Source: JAIXWP01 sp964428835
Lineage (GTDB): Bacteria > Bacteroidota > Bacteroidia > Flavobacteriales_D > Sanyastnellaceae
Direction: 5' to 3'
Assembly (NCBI GenBank): GCA_964428835.1
Contig: CAYRZQ010000009.1
Span: 1 to 64,000, forward strand
DNA: 64,000 nucleotides
This document shows positions 1 through 8,791 of this stretch, piece by piece. The position numbers and the translations under genes were made by a program. Every line of letters starts with the position of its first letter. Position 1 is the stretch's first letter. A model generated the notes under the pieces. That model worked only from the letters and a program-made list of their open reading frames with translations. It did no database searches and was not told where the DNA came from.

Positions 1-1280
1 TCCATATTAATGGCTATAAAGCGCACATCGCCTTTATACTTTTCCTGAAGTTTATTCAACAATAACATTTCCTTCTTGCATCCCGTGCACCAATCAGCAA
101 AGAAGAAGAAGTATGTAAACTGCCCTACATTCTCGTTGAATCTCCAACGATCCAACTTTGGCGTGAATACAGTAAAGTCAGGAACGGTATGACCTGTCTT
201 TCCTTTGGTAAACATCCAAATAATATTAGAGGCTATGGTCCTATATTCCAGGTTATTTGTGCGCTCTGACATTACCTCCATGGATTTACGAACTGCGCCC
301 CTTGAGAACTGCTTATTGTTATACAAATCTTTTAGGCCTTTTAGTACAGCTAGTTCACCTATGATAGAGGATTGAAATGCACTATCTTTTTGAAGTATCT
401 CTACGACCTTAAAGGGATCAGTATCCGCATTTATCGCCTTTTGAATGGACATTTGAACGGTGCTCTTGCGATTCTCCAAACAATGATCATAAAAGGCGTT
501 GAAAAATTTCATGTAAGCTGGGTTATTCAACAAAACTTTTTGAGACATGAAGTATTCTTCATATAAAGACTTGGGAGAAACTCCAGACATCAACTCAAGT
601 TCAGCAATAGAGTAGCGCATGAAATTAGCGAAAAATGGATTCTTCAATCCATCCGCATATTTATCGAGCATATCGCTTCTAAACTTTTCAACCCAATTAA
701 TAAACTTGACACTGTCCGAACTGGCTTTATAGGTCAATGTATCTTTTGAAACACCCGCTCCCAGGTCATTTCCTCTTCGGCCCGAAGTCTTTTTTTTGTA
801 GGCCTCAGAACCCTTGTATTTATCTATGGCAAAATCATAAAAATGCTCATCTAAAAATGCATAAAGATCTTTATTGAAAGAGGGTATAAGAATGTTGGCA
901 TCTACGCCGTCAAGATTAGAAAACTCAATTACTACAGGCGTTCGATCTATTCTTTGAAACTCACCCTCTGATGCATTTGGGAAATAACGTATGGTATAAT
1001 TTGTATTTGGCTGAGCATAAAAAACGCCCTCTGCATTGCCTATGATTAAAAAGTATCGAGTAGTTTCATTGACTCCATTGAGTAAAATTTTGAAATTGCC
1101 TTCATCATCAATGGCCGTTTTCTCAACCAATTCGCGCTTACCCGAGAGCTCGTCCGCTGTTTTAAAAATGTAGAGCGTTTTATTGGGATGATTTTTTAAT
1201 AAACCAGTAAGCCCCACCTGAGCTTGGGTATGGACTTGGAAGAAAATTGAAAACAGAATAAAAACTACGACTTTATTCAT
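1..1280 (-). CDS. TlpA-like thioredoxin-fold secreted protein, C-terminus cut by window edge
   Basis: The start codon ATG is at 1278-1280 and the frame stays open to base 1, giving about 426 visible codons; the stop lies outside the window. The N-terminus is a signal peptide (MNKVVVFILFSIFFQ, then an Ala-Gln cleavage region). The next ~110 residues look like the DUF4369-type domain found in Bacteroidota TlpA proteins. A thioredoxin-like domain begins near the visible end, with WCTGC (Cys398 and Cys401) followed by KKEML. Known family role: periplasmic or outer-envelope thiol-disulfide exchange. The start overlaps the coaD 3' end by 8 bp, so it is the last gene of the coaD run. It has the same architecture as the lipoprotein at 5449-6864 but no lipobox. 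The exact substrate is unknown. Confidence 0.8.
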   Translation of the reverse strand, partial: MNKVVVFILFSIFFQVHTQAQVGLTGLLKNHPNKTLYIFKTADELSGKRELVEKTAIDDEGNFKILLNGVNETTRYFLIIGNAEGVFYAQPNTNYTIRYFPNASEGEFQRIDRTPVVIEFSNLDGVDANILIPSFNKDLYAFLDEHFYDFAIDKYKGSEAYKKKTSGRRGNDLGAGVSKDTLTYKASSDSVKFINWVEKFRSDMLDKYADGLKNPFFANFMRYSIAELELMSGVSPKSLYEEYFMSQKVLLNNPAYMKFFNAFYDHCLENRKSTVQMSIQKAINADTDPFKVVEILQKDSAFQSSIIGELAVLKGLKDLYNNKQFSRGAVRKSMEVMSERTNNLEYRTIASNIIWMFTKGKTGHTVPDFTVFTPKLDRWRFNENVGQFTYFFFFADWCTGCKKEMLLLNKLQEKYKGDVRFIAINM

Positions 1281-1737
1281 GCAGATTTATTTGAGTAGGT
1301 ACAAACTGCGAAACGTCCCCTTTATTTTTAAAGATCTCTCTAATAACTGTACTGTGCACTGAAGCATATTCAGGATCGGTGAAAACAAGGGTTGTCTCGA
1401 GATTGGGCATGAGTGCTTTATTCATGTGCGCAATCGTGCGCTCGTATTCAAAATCCCCGCCATTTCTCAATCCTCTCAGAAGGAAGGTAGCTCCTTCTGT
1501 TTTGCAAAAATCGACTGTCAAACCTTCATAAACTGCTACCCGCACATTCGGCAAGTCAGCGAATGTCTGTTCAATCCATCTCTTTCGCTTTTCGAGAGGA
1601 AACATACTTTGCTTGGTAGAATTATGACCAATAGCCACGATTACCTCATCAAAGAGTTTCGCACCTCTGCGCACAATATTCTCGTGACCTCTGGTGATTG
1701 GATCGAACGACCCAGGGAATACGGCTATTTTCTTCAT
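1273..1737 (-). CDS. coaD: Phosphopantetheine adenylyltransferase
   Basis: This 154-residue protein has the length usual for bacterial CoaD. It carries the nucleotidyltransferase motif GSFDPITRGH at residues 9-18 and the C-terminal HSTVIRE (the family's SSTxIR signature). CoaD transfers AMP from ATP to 4'-phosphopantetheine, giving dephospho-CoA, the penultimate step of coenzyme A synthesis in the cytoplasm. It sits 1 bp downstream of rsmD. The order DUF3822-rsmD-coaD is one I know from other Bacteroidota, which supports all three calls. Its stop overlaps the start of the downstream TlpA-like gene. Confidence 0.95.
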   Translation of the reverse strand: MKKIAVFPGSFDPITRGHENIVRRGAKLFDEVIVAIGHNSTKQSMFPLEKRKRWIEQTFADLPNVRVAVYEGLTVDFCKTEGATFLLRGLRNGGDFEYERTIAHMNKALMPNLETTLVFTDPEYASVHSTVIREIFKNKGDVSQFVPTQINLHE

Positions 1738-1738
1738 A

Positions 1739-2281
1739 TTATTTTTTAATAAAAAAACTGAAGTTCACATTGCCATACCGACGATGTTGATGAAATCCTT
1801 CTTGCGTTGAAAAATCCATTTTGTCGGGATGCTCTAGTACAAATATACCATTTGGCTTCAATATATCCGAGTTCATCACCAGCGAAGGAAGCTTAAGTAA
1901 GCCAGGCAAATCGTAGGGCGGATCGGCGAAAACCAAATCGAATTGCTCTTGATTCTTTTGAAGGAAAGAAAATACATCGGCTCTCAAAACCTCAGCACCT
2001 GTGGCATCAAAGATTTCAAAATTCTTCTGAATTGATTTCACATGAACAGGACTTAACTCAACGGCCAAAATGGACTCAGCTCCACGCGACCAACATTCGA
2101 GTGTAACAGCGCCTGTTCCTGCAAACAAATCAAGCACTGACGCGCCCTCTATATCCATCATGTGGTTTAGAATATTGAACAATGACTCTCTGGCGAAATC
2201 GGTCGTTGGTCTGCCTTTGAAGTTTTTGGGAACCTCAATACTTCGACCCTTGTATTGACCGCTAATTATGCGCATAAGCAA
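1739..2281 (-). CDS. rsmD: 16S rRNA (guanine(966)-N2)-methyltransferase
   Basis: The 180-residue protein begins with RIISGQYKGR, typical of RsmD, followed by TTDFARESLFNIL. It has the S-adenosylmethionine site VLDLFAGTGAVTLE (about residues 48-61) and the catalytic FADPPYDLP motif (DPPY). The family methylates N2 of G966 in helix 31 of 16S rRNA during 30S assembly. Two in-frame starts are possible, at 2281 and at 2275 (MRIISG); the second gives the N-terminus usual in the family. The 5' end overlaps the DUF3822 stop, so the two are probably translationally coupled. Confidence 0.93.
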   Translation of the reverse strand: MLMRIISGQYKGRSIEVPKNFKGRPTTDFARESLFNILNHMMDIEGASVLDLFAGTGAVTLECWSRGAESILAVELSPVHVKSIQKNFEIFDATGAEVLRADVFSFLQKNQEQFDLVFADPPYDLPGLLKLPSLVMNSDILKPNGIFVLEHPDKMDFSTQEGFHQHRRYGNVNFSFFIKK

Positions 2282-3105
2282 TGAATAAGTGCTGCATACA
2301 ATTGATGATCAGACAATGCATGAACAGACTTTAAATCTGCGGGGCGTTCCCAAAATTTTACTTCCAAGACATAGTCCGAAAGTAATGATTGCAATTCAGC
2401 TGTTGCTGAAGCGCCGTATAATGTAATCTGAGCCGCAGACATATGAATGCCGAGACGCATCGAAGCATTGGCTACATGATAAAGAACATCGTCGTTACTT
2501 TGAATACCATAGTGATTGGTGAGTTTCATTTCACCATCATGAAAAACAGCAACGAGCATAAATCCTTTTTGAACAAGAATGTGAAAATCATTGCTTGTTG
2601 CCGAACGTCGGGCAGCTTCTTGCAAAAAGAAAGAAACAGAAGAATAGTATTTAATATTCGGGAATCGCGAAGCCAACGCTTGGAGTGAGAGTGGCAAATC
2701 ATAAATGATGGCTACTTGTAAATCGCTAAGCTCCTGAACTTCTGTGCAGTCAGGGTTGCGGCCCGTGGCGAACGCCAATAACTCCTGTTCCTTGCCTTCT
2801 ATCAAAAACCCTTGAGGTATGAGCGTAAAATCGGGATAATCAAACGTGAGACTAACTTTTCGAAAGACCTTTTCTCCCCAATTCTTAAGCATCACAAAAT
2901 CTACAGACTTCTGTAAGTCTCCATGAGCGTGGTCATCGGCCTCAAAAAACTCAACCCAAAGCACCTCTCCTGCATCAAAATCATACACTAAGACCTGCAC
3001 CATTTCGTCATGAACATGGATGGCCAAGTGAAGAGATGACGCCATTGCCAACAATTCCTTGGGCATCATTGCCTTAGCAGCTATGTCAGGGTTGAATACA
3101 CTCAT
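2266..3105 (-). CDS. DUF3822 family protein
   Basis: A 279-residue soluble protein without signal peptide or membrane segment. The length, the alternating acidic strands near the N-terminus (HLAIHVHDEMVQVLVYDF) and the position directly before rsmD match DUF3822, a Bacteroidota family with a predicted actin/ASKHA-like fold and no known function. The C-terminal part (VLYHVANASMRLG, then QITLYGASATAELQSLL) fits that fold. It overlaps rsmD by 10-16 bp and follows the helicase by 12 bp, so all are likely co-transcribed. The family assignment comes from memory of the neighbourhood and sequence style, not a search. Confidence 0.75.
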   Translation of the reverse strand: MSVFNPDIAAKAMMPKELLAMASSLHLAIHVHDEMVQVLVYDFDAGEVLWVEFFEADDHAHGDLQKSVDFVMLKNWGEKVFRKVSLTFDYPDFTLIPQGFLIEGKEQELLAFATGRNPDCTEVQELSDLQVAIIYDLPLSLQALASRFPNIKYYSSVSFFLQEAARRSATSNDFHILVQKGFMLVAVFHDGEMKLTNHYGIQSNDDVLYHVANASMRLGIHMSAAQITLYGASATAELQSLLSDYVLEVKFWERPADLKSVHALSDHQLYAALIHCLCA

Positions 3106-3117
3106 GGGAGTGCGAAA

Positions 3118-4554
3118 CTACGAAAACCCGACGAGAAATAGCTCTTTTTGAGCACGGGTAAAAGCAGTATAAATCCACCGATTTAGCTCTACCCCATACA
3201 TTTCCTCAGTTACGTACCCCTGATCCACCAAAACACAAGGCCATTGTCCTCCCTGTGACTTATGACAGGTAATGGCATAGGCAAATTTCACATGAAGGGC
3301 ATTATAATACGGATCTTCCTGTACGGCCTTCTTGATCTTTCCAATATTCTCTAGGTGTTCGTAGTCTTTGGCTATCAAATTACCAAGCTCTCGAATCTTC
3401 TCATAGGCTAGACCAGCTGACTCTTCCCAAAGTGTATTGAGAAGTAGTAATACTTCCATTTCAGGCAAGTCAGGATAATCGAGCAATCGAACTACCACCT
3501 TACAAAATCGAAACTCTCCTCTCTCTTCAAAACTGCGTACACGTTCAATAATCACAATATCGCCGTTGGCAATGAAACCAGCCTTAGAAGCTGATTCATC
3601 ATCCAACCAGAAATAGTTATTTTTTAAAATCATCATACGATCGCCGGTACTTATTTCATCTTCATAAAACAGAATCCGTTGACGCATATTCTGATTGTAC
3701 ATATTGGCCCGCTTATTACTACGAGTAATAATAATCGCACCGTCGCGGCCATATCTGCTGATAGCTTCCTCCATGATAGGCTGTAGGTCTGTTTCCACCT
3801 TGGTGACATCCTTAAATCCATCATAGATCAGTTGCGGATAATCTTTGGACTGAGCCGCGATATAATCGCGCAATCGCGTCGCATTCTCCAAAATTCCAGA
3901 ACCTTCTTTTTGACGAATCACCTCATTGAGCTCAATTTCGGCGATATGAAGGGAAAACTCATTTCGTAAATAATCCAATTTCAATGCAGGACTTTGATCG
4001 CTGCCAACCGGAGGTAATTGGGCTCCGTCGCCTATCAATACAAGTCTGCAGCCCTCGCCAGAGTAGACGTGTGAAATCAAATCTTCCAACAAATCACCAC
4101 TTCCGATATCACCTTGAACTAAGCTAAAGCGCTCTGTTCCGATCATAGAAGCCTCATCTACAAAGAACACAGTATTCTCCAATTCATTTTCCTTCAACTC
4201 AAACCAAGAATGCCCTGACCGATCAGACTTGCGATAATAGATTTGCTTGTGAATGGTGGAAGCTGGCATCCCAGAATAATTGCTGAGCACTTTCGCGGCT
4301 CTACCCGTGGGAGCAAGCAAGACAACACGTTTCCCTGAAGACTCAAGTGTTTTGACCATTGCAGAAACGGTGGTTGTTTTTCCCGTACCAGCATATCCTT
4401 TGATGATGAGCGCGCAGCGAGGCTTTTCGGAGAACATCATTCTCGTAAAAGCATAGAATAAACGCTTTTGTCCATGAGTTGGATCGAACGCAAAATTGCG
4501 TATTAAGCTCTCCTCAAACTCCTCAGCGGTAATCTGCTTTTTTGCCTTCGCCAT
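3118..4554 (-). CDS. RecD-like ATP-dependent DNA helicase (AAA / UvrD_C_2)
   Basis: A 478-residue superfamily 1 helicase. It has Walker A GYAGTGKTTT near residue 53, motif II VFFVDEASMI, motif III LIGDGAQLPPVG, and a C-terminal UvrD_C_2 segment with TCHKSQGGQWPCVLVD and the closing WIYTAFTRAQ arginine motif. These are the hallmarks of RecD/RecD2-type 5'-3' helicases, but the protein is much shorter than RecD2. A start at 4575 is possible in frame, but I prefer 4554 (MAKAKKQ) because a near-consensus -7 box (GACCTTTG) lies between the two, ending 5 nt before the later ATG. No recB or recC homologue is visible nearby. Confidence 0.85.
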   Translation of the reverse strand: MAKAKKQITAEEFEESLIRNFAFDPTHGQKRLFYAFTRMMFSEKPRCALIIKGYAGTGKTTTVSAMVKTLESSGKRVVLLAPTGRAAKVLSNYSGMPASTIHKQIYYRKSDRSGHSWFELKENELENTVFFVDEASMIGTERFSLVQGDIGSGDLLEDLISHVYSGEGCRLVLIGDGAQLPPVGSDQSPALKLDYLRNEFSLHIAEIELNEVIRQKEGSGILENATRLRDYIAAQSKDYPQLIYDGFKDVTKVETDLQPIMEEAISRYGRDGAIIITRSNKRANMYNQNMRQRILFYEDEISTGDRMMILKNNYFWLDDESASKAGFIANGDIVIIERVRSFEERGEFRFCKVVVRLLDYPDLPEMEVLLLLNTLWEESAGLAYEKIRELGNLIAKDYEHLENIGKIKKAVQEDPYYNALHVKFAYAITCHKSQGGQWPCVLVDQGYVTEEMYGVELNRWIYTAFTRAQKELFLVGFS

Positions 4555-4627
4555 GATGCAAAGGTCGTAATTCAATCAAATGATTGATGATATAAGTTAT
4601 GCGAACTTATTCAACGAATATTCAACG

Positions 4628-5440
4628 CTAAACAAATAAATTGGGATAGTCTGTAATAAAGTTGCGAACTCCTAAACCGAACAAACGCTCGGCCTCTGCT
4701 TTGTCATTGACAGTCCACGCTGAAAGCTCCAGACCAAGCTCAAAACATGCATCAATCAAATTCTCATTGATCAATTGGTGTGAGCTACCCCAGCCCTCAG
4801 GCACAAACTTCAATTCTTCGCATATTTCTTCTACTTCGATTTCTTGTTTATCATTTAAAAAAATCAGGGGCAAATCAACTTGAAGAGCATCCAAGGCTTT
4901 CAAGATACGTGCATCAAAACTTTGAATCGCAATAGGCCATTCATGAGGGATGCGATCCAGTGTTTGCATGAAAATCTCAGCGTAAGATTCTGGATCAGGG
5001 TGATACTTATTATCACCAGATTTATGCGATTTGATTTCGATAGTAAGCTGAGGGAAATTTTCCTCCCATTCAGTGCCAAGAACTTTTACTACCTCTAACA
5101 ATGAAAGTTTGTGAGACTTGATTTTCTTTTGATTTGGAAACTTAGGGTAATCCAATTCTCCAAATGAATAGGCTGCAATCTCTGCCGCCTTCATTTTATA
5201 TAAATTAATTGTCTTGGACTCTGATTCCGTGATACTTGAACCATCTGGTTTTTTGCAGAGTAAATGATCCATGTATGGTTCATGCGACACAATGATCTTC
5301 TCGTCGCTACTAATAACTACATCCAACTCGATTGCATCGACTCCGAGCTCGAAAGCTTTACGAAAGGCACTGAGTGAATTTTCTGGAAACAACCCACGAC
5401 AGCCTCGATGACCTTGAAGAAAAATTTCCTGACGTTCCAC
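4628..5440 (-). CDS. Glycerophosphodiester phosphodiesterase
   Basis: The 270-residue protein opens with GHRGCRGLFPENS, the GDPD signature HRG...ENT/S, followed by AIELDVVISSDEKIIVSHEP, which supplies the metal-binding Glu/Asp and the catalytic His. IEIK (about residue 140) and the closing WTVNDKAEAERLFGLGV...TDYP complete the TIM-barrel pattern. GDPD enzymes hydrolyse glycerophosphodiesters to glycerol-3-phosphate and an alcohol. I see no signal peptide, so a cytoplasmic enzyme is likely. It lies 8 bp downstream of the TlpA-type lipoprotein gene and probably shares its transcript. Confidence 0.9.
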   Translation of the reverse strand: MERQEIFLQGHRGCRGLFPENSLSAFRKAFELGVDAIELDVVISSDEKIIVSHEPYMDHLLCKKPDGSSITESESKTINLYKMKAAEIAAYSFGELDYPKFPNQKKIKSHKLSLLEVVKVLGTEWEENFPQLTIEIKSHKSGDNKYHPDPESYAEIFMQTLDRIPHEWPIAIQSFDARILKALDALQVDLPLIFLNDKQEIEVEEICEELKFVPEGWGSSHQLINENLIDACFELGLELSAWTVNDKAEAERLFGLGVRNFITDYPNLFV

Positions 5441-5448
5441 GATGAAAA

Positions 5449-6864
5449 TTATTTTAAATTTTGGTTTAAGAAAGCTTGTACTTCACGAATTCCTTTAGGT
5501 TTCAAAACTATTTTCCCTGTAGAATCCAATAGGAAAAACGCTGGTGTTTTCGTCACGCGGTAATCCTTTGCGACCTTACTTTCCCACAGCTTCATTCCAC
5601 AAACGTTCGGGAATGTAAATCCTCTGTCCGCAACAGCCGCTTCCCAAGCGCCTTTTACATTATCTACACTTACACCAATGATTTCAAATCCTTTCGGTTT
5701 GAATAAGTCATAACATTGTTTAACCTCTGGTGCTTCACCCTTGCAGTGCTCACACCAGCTGCTCCAAAACATCACGAGAGTAAATTTTTTCGAAGCCGCA
5801 ATCTTCATCAAGTCAACATTCTTTCCATCAATTCCTGTCATTTGAATATTGGGAGGAGTGTTGCCAACACTTATTTTCTGAATACTTTCAGCAGTGCTCT
5901 TAATAATATTACTGAGGTCTGCATCCCCACATGCGTCGCCGTTTACATAATTATCGATGATGTAAGTGCAGATATTTTCCATACCACTTTCATAAAATCC
6001 AACGAGCATTTGGTTGAGCATAAATTCCAAGACTACATCATCTGCTTTCGCTTTTTCAGCCACAGTAGCCACGCAATTGATGAAACCGCTTTCGGTGCCT
6101 TTGCTGAAGCCTCGCATGAAATTCTGAATACGATCCGACATAATGGAGCCGTGAATAAGGCTTTGATCTGTGAAATCAACATTATCCCAATACTTCCCTA
6201 TTTCTGTTTTTGTTGGTTCCTGTTTCCAAGTGACAAGCTTTGCAAAGTGGGTATTTGGATATGCGGCAATCATTTCCGCTTGAAGTTGCGACAACTCCGC
6301 TTCTTTGGTGCTGATTTGCTTCTCATATTCGCCCTTCAGTGACGATTTTGCCATAGCAACACGGGCATCCTTTATAGCCTTGAGAAGAGCAGTTTCCTTT
6401 GGAAGATATGCAAACCACCCCTCATTTTCTTTGGAGTTGATCGCATAAATAGAGCCTTCCACGCGGCCCGAGCGAATACCTAATTCAGTTGTTGCCTCTG
6501 ATGGATTTAAGATGATTGAGGTCAAATTATTTTCTGCCAATCCCAACATATATATCCCTTGGGTGCGGTCCTTCGAGCCAAATGACCAATTGCCTCCATT
6601 CACAACAGCACTATCTATCAGAGTGTTTGTTTTTCCGTATGTTGCCCACAAATAGACCTTTTTCGCATTTGGAAATGCGATTGTCCCTTTTAAATCAACA
6701 GGTCCTTTCTTTGCTCCTTTGTTAACTTCCGTGACGCCGTTGGTAAATTCCATTTTAGGAGAAAGTGATGCTTTGCTGTCGGCTTTTTTGTCGGCATTAT
6801 CTCCGCAAGAGGTGAGTGCAAGTAATGAGGTGAATAATAAAGTTGCTATTCCCATGTGGTTCAT
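5449..6864 (-). CDS. TlpA family thioredoxin-fold lipoprotein with DUF4369-like N-domain
   Basis: A 471-residue lipoprotein. The signal peptide ends in the lipobox LTSC (Cys20). A DUF4369-like beta domain follows (about 45-150), then a helical spacer (150-330), then a TlpA/AhpC-TSA thioredoxin domain with FWSSWCEHCKGEAPEV near residue 370 and a cis-Pro region KTPAFFLLD. Lipidated TlpA proteins of this type handle disulfides in the Bacteroidota periplasm; the particular client is unknown. A start at Met4 (6855) is also possible. The gene diverges from the CorC/HlyC-like gene, with a good -7 box at 6884-6891. It is a paralogue of the partial gene at 1-1280. Confidence 0.88.
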   Translation of the reverse strand: MNHMGIATLLFTSLLALTSCGDNADKKADSKASLSPKMEFTNGVTEVNKGAKKGPVDLKGTIAFPNAKKVYLWATYGKTNTLIDSAVVNGGNWSFGSKDRTQGIYMLGLAENNLTSIILNPSEATTELGIRSGRVEGSIYAINSKENEGWFAYLPKETALLKAIKDARVAMAKSSLKGEYEKQISTKEAELSQLQAEMIAAYPNTHFAKLVTWKQEPTKTEIGKYWDNVDFTDQSLIHGSIMSDRIQNFMRGFSKGTESGFINCVATVAEKAKADDVVLEFMLNQMLVGFYESGMENICTYIIDNYVNGDACGDADLSNIIKSTAESIQKISVGNTPPNIQMTGIDGKNVDLMKIAASKKFTLVMFWSSWCEHCKGEAPEVKQCYDLFKPKGFEIIGVSVDNVKGAWEAAVADRGFTFPNVCGMKLWESKVAKDYRVTKTPAFFLLDSTGKIVLKPKGIREVQAFLNQNLK

Positions 6865-6883
6865 GTCGCTATTTTATATTCTG

Positions 6884-6891
6884 CAAACCTA
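6884..6891 (-). promoter_or_regulatory. Promoter -7 box (TAGGTTTG) for TlpA lipoprotein
   Basis: Read on the minus strand the bases are TAGGTTTG, an exact match to the Bacteroidota sigma-ABfr -7 consensus TAnnTTTG, 20 nt before the lipoprotein start. I do not see a clear -33 TTTG. Confidence 0.5.
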
Positions 6892-6947
6892 ATGAATTCA
6901 GCGACAGTGCGCCACACCATTTTTCATACCGAAATCTTAAAATTGGC

Positions 6948-6955
6948 TACTTTTG
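6948..6955 (+). promoter_or_regulatory. Promoter -7 box (TACTTTTG) immediately before CorC/HlyC-like gene
   Basis: TACTTTTG matches TAnnTTTG exactly and ends 7 nt before the ATG at 6963. It rules against the longer reading frame that starts at 6843 and suggests a leaderless or nearly leaderless message. Confidence 0.55.
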
Positions 6956-6962
6956 CCTCAAA

Positions 6963-8237
6963 ATGGAAATACTTGTAATATTTATTCTCATTCTCATCAA
7001 TGGTATATTCTCGATGAGTGAGATTGCAATCGTGTCTTCTCGAAAAGCAAGGCTAGAAATAGCAGCAAAAAGAGGTGATAAAAGGGCACAGGCAGCGCTG
7101 GAAACAGCAAATGCGCCCAATCGCTTTCTATCCACTGTTCAGATCGGAATTACACTTATCGGTATTCTTACTGGGGTTTTCAGTGGTGAAAACATAACCA
7201 ACGATATTCGCTCATTTTTTGAAACTAAGCCCGCTTTTGCTCCATACGCACAAACACTTGCCGTTCTAATAGTAGTAGTGAGTATCACCTTTTTCTCCTT
7301 AGTTTTTGGAGAATTAGTCCCGAAGCGGATCGGACTTACCAACCCAGAAGGCATTGCAAAAGCCGTCGCCGTTCCTATGAAATGGTTGTCAGCTGTTACT
7401 GCTCCATTCGTTTGGTTACTTACCATTACTTCCGACTTCCTACTGAAGATTTTTAAAATAAAACCTTCAACCGATTCAAAAATTACTGAAGAAGAAATCA
7501 AGGCTATCATTCAGGAAGGAAAAGACGGTGGTGAAATTGAAGAAATAGAACAGGATATTGTGGAGAGGGTCTTTACTCTTGGAGATCGCAACGTATCATC
7601 GCTGATGACCCATCGCAACGATTTGGTCTATTTGCACCTTGGAATGTCGCCAGATCTTATTAAATCTACTATTGTAACCGACTTGCATTCTTCATATCCA
7701 GTGCTGGATGCGGAGGAAGATCAGTTGTTAGGCATTGTAAGGCTAAAAGATTTGTTTCAGCAAATCAATAACAATGTTCTCGACTTACAAGCAATCATTA
7801 AAGAACCACAATACTTGCCAGAGAATCTAGGTGCATATGATTCATTAAAAGTATTTAAGGCTTCAGGCATCCACTGCGGTTTAATAATGGACGAATTTGG
7901 TCAGTTGCAAGGTCTCGTCACAATGAACGACCTTTTAGAGGCGCTCGTTGGAGACGCAGCAGATTTTTACAAGGATGAATTCTCATTTGTCGAAAGAGAA
8001 GACGGCTCATGGCTCGTTGATGGACAATATCCTCTCGCCGATTTTCTTACCCGCTTTGATCTTGAAGACATGATTACTGAAATTCCATACAATACCATTA
8101 GCGGAATCGTGATTCACGAATTGAGAACTGTTCCTACGCCAGGTCAAAAAGTAAATTGGCTCAATTTTGAATTAGAAGTGGTGGACATGGACAAAGCGAG
8201 AATCGATAAGTTAATTATCAAAAGATTAAATGCATGA
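6963..8237 (+). CDS. CNNM/CorC-HlyC family membrane protein (hemolysin-like transporter)
   Basis: A 424-residue inner-membrane protein. The N-terminal DUF21/CNNM domain (about 1-190) has the typical start EILVIFILILINGIFSMSE, then NAPNRFLSTVQIGITLIGIL and FGELVPKRIGL. Two CBS domains follow (about 210-330, with VTMNDLLEALVGD), and a CorC_HlyC C-terminal domain (340-424). Family members are implicated in Mg2+/Co2+ efflux or resistance; the name hemolysin is historical. The start at 6963 is preferred over 6843 because of the promoter box between them and because the longer version would overlap the divergent lipoprotein gene. Its stop overlaps the next start by 4 bp (ATGA). Confidence 0.9.
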   Translation: MEILVIFILILINGIFSMSEIAIVSSRKARLEIAAKRGDKRAQAALETANAPNRFLSTVQIGITLIGILTGVFSGENITNDIRSFFETKPAFAPYAQTLAVLIVVVSITFFSLVFGELVPKRIGLTNPEGIAKAVAVPMKWLSAVTAPFVWLLTITSDFLLKIFKIKPSTDSKITEEEIKAIIQEGKDGGEIEEIEQDIVERVFTLGDRNVSSLMTHRNDLVYLHLGMSPDLIKSTIVTDLHSSYPVLDAEEDQLLGIVRLKDLFQQINNNVLDLQAIIKEPQYLPENLGAYDSLKVFKASGIHCGLIMDEFGQLQGLVTMNDLLEALVGDAADFYKDEFSFVEREDGSWLVDGQYPLADFLTRFDLEDMITEIPYNTISGIVIHELRTVPTPGQKVNWLNFELEVVDMDKARIDKLIIKRLNA

Positions 8238-8791
8238 AGGCCGAAGAAGCACTCCAATACTTTGAAATAGATTCCGATTATCAGCAAATGGAATTGCTCG
8301 ATATCATGGATGAAAAACTATTTCAAATTAAAAATGAGGTCCTTCAAAAAATTCAAGTTCCTTCACTATTAAACAAGAGAAAAAAAGAATGCGATAAAAT
8401 CGCAGAGGCGCTCGAAGCTTTAAATATGAAGGAAGATGTCACTGTGCCTGACTTTCCAAAGCCAGAACTTCCTAAAGAAAAAACTGCCTTTCTGGAAAAT
8501 TACGAGAGTCTTTTAGCATCGACAAAACTTGTAATTTTCAACGCCAAGAATCCACAGACTTTGGGATCTGCAATTGAGTTTATCATAAATCTTCAGCATC
8601 ACTATAACATAAAATTTTCAGAAGTATTTGCTGAATTTCATAACTCCGAAAATGCTTTGATTTCTGTGGCCAATCATTTTGAATCTGGCCTCGTGATTCG
8701 AGCCCTTAAAAACAATGAGGTAACTGATGAAATTCGTCAGCTCATTGCTGATGAAGCATCACGCATCAACAAATTGCTTTCACTGGGGTAA
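8234..8791 (+). CDS. Unknown cytoplasmic protein
   Basis: A 185-residue soluble protein I do not recognise. It is mostly charged and probably helical: an N-terminal section (KAEEALQYFEIDSDYQQME, then DIMDEKLFQIKNEVLQKI), a proline-rich linker around residue 75 (VPDFPKPELPKE), and a second helical half. There is no signal peptide or membrane segment. The start overlaps the CorC/HlyC-like stop by 4 bp (ATGA), so it is translationally coupled and may assist that protein. Its last 55 bp overlap the 3' end of the PAP2 gene on the other strand. Confidence 0.75.
   Translation: MKAEEALQYFEIDSDYQQMELLDIMDEKLFQIKNEVLQKIQVPSLLNKRKKECDKIAEALEALNMKEDVTVPDFPKPELPKEKTAFLENYESLLASTKLVIFNAKNPQTLGSAIEFIINLQHHYNIKFSEVFAEFHNSENALISVANHFESGLVIRALKNNEVTDEIRQLIADEASRINKLLSLG

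Noticed and set aside
1426..1749. A plus-strand gene opposite coaD and the rsmD end
   Set aside because: Fully antisense to conserved coaD, with no recognisable domain or signal.
6843..6962. N-terminal extension of the CorC/HlyC-like protein
   Set aside because: The extension would overlap the divergent lipoprotein gene, and an exact -7 box lies inside it just before the ATG at 6963.
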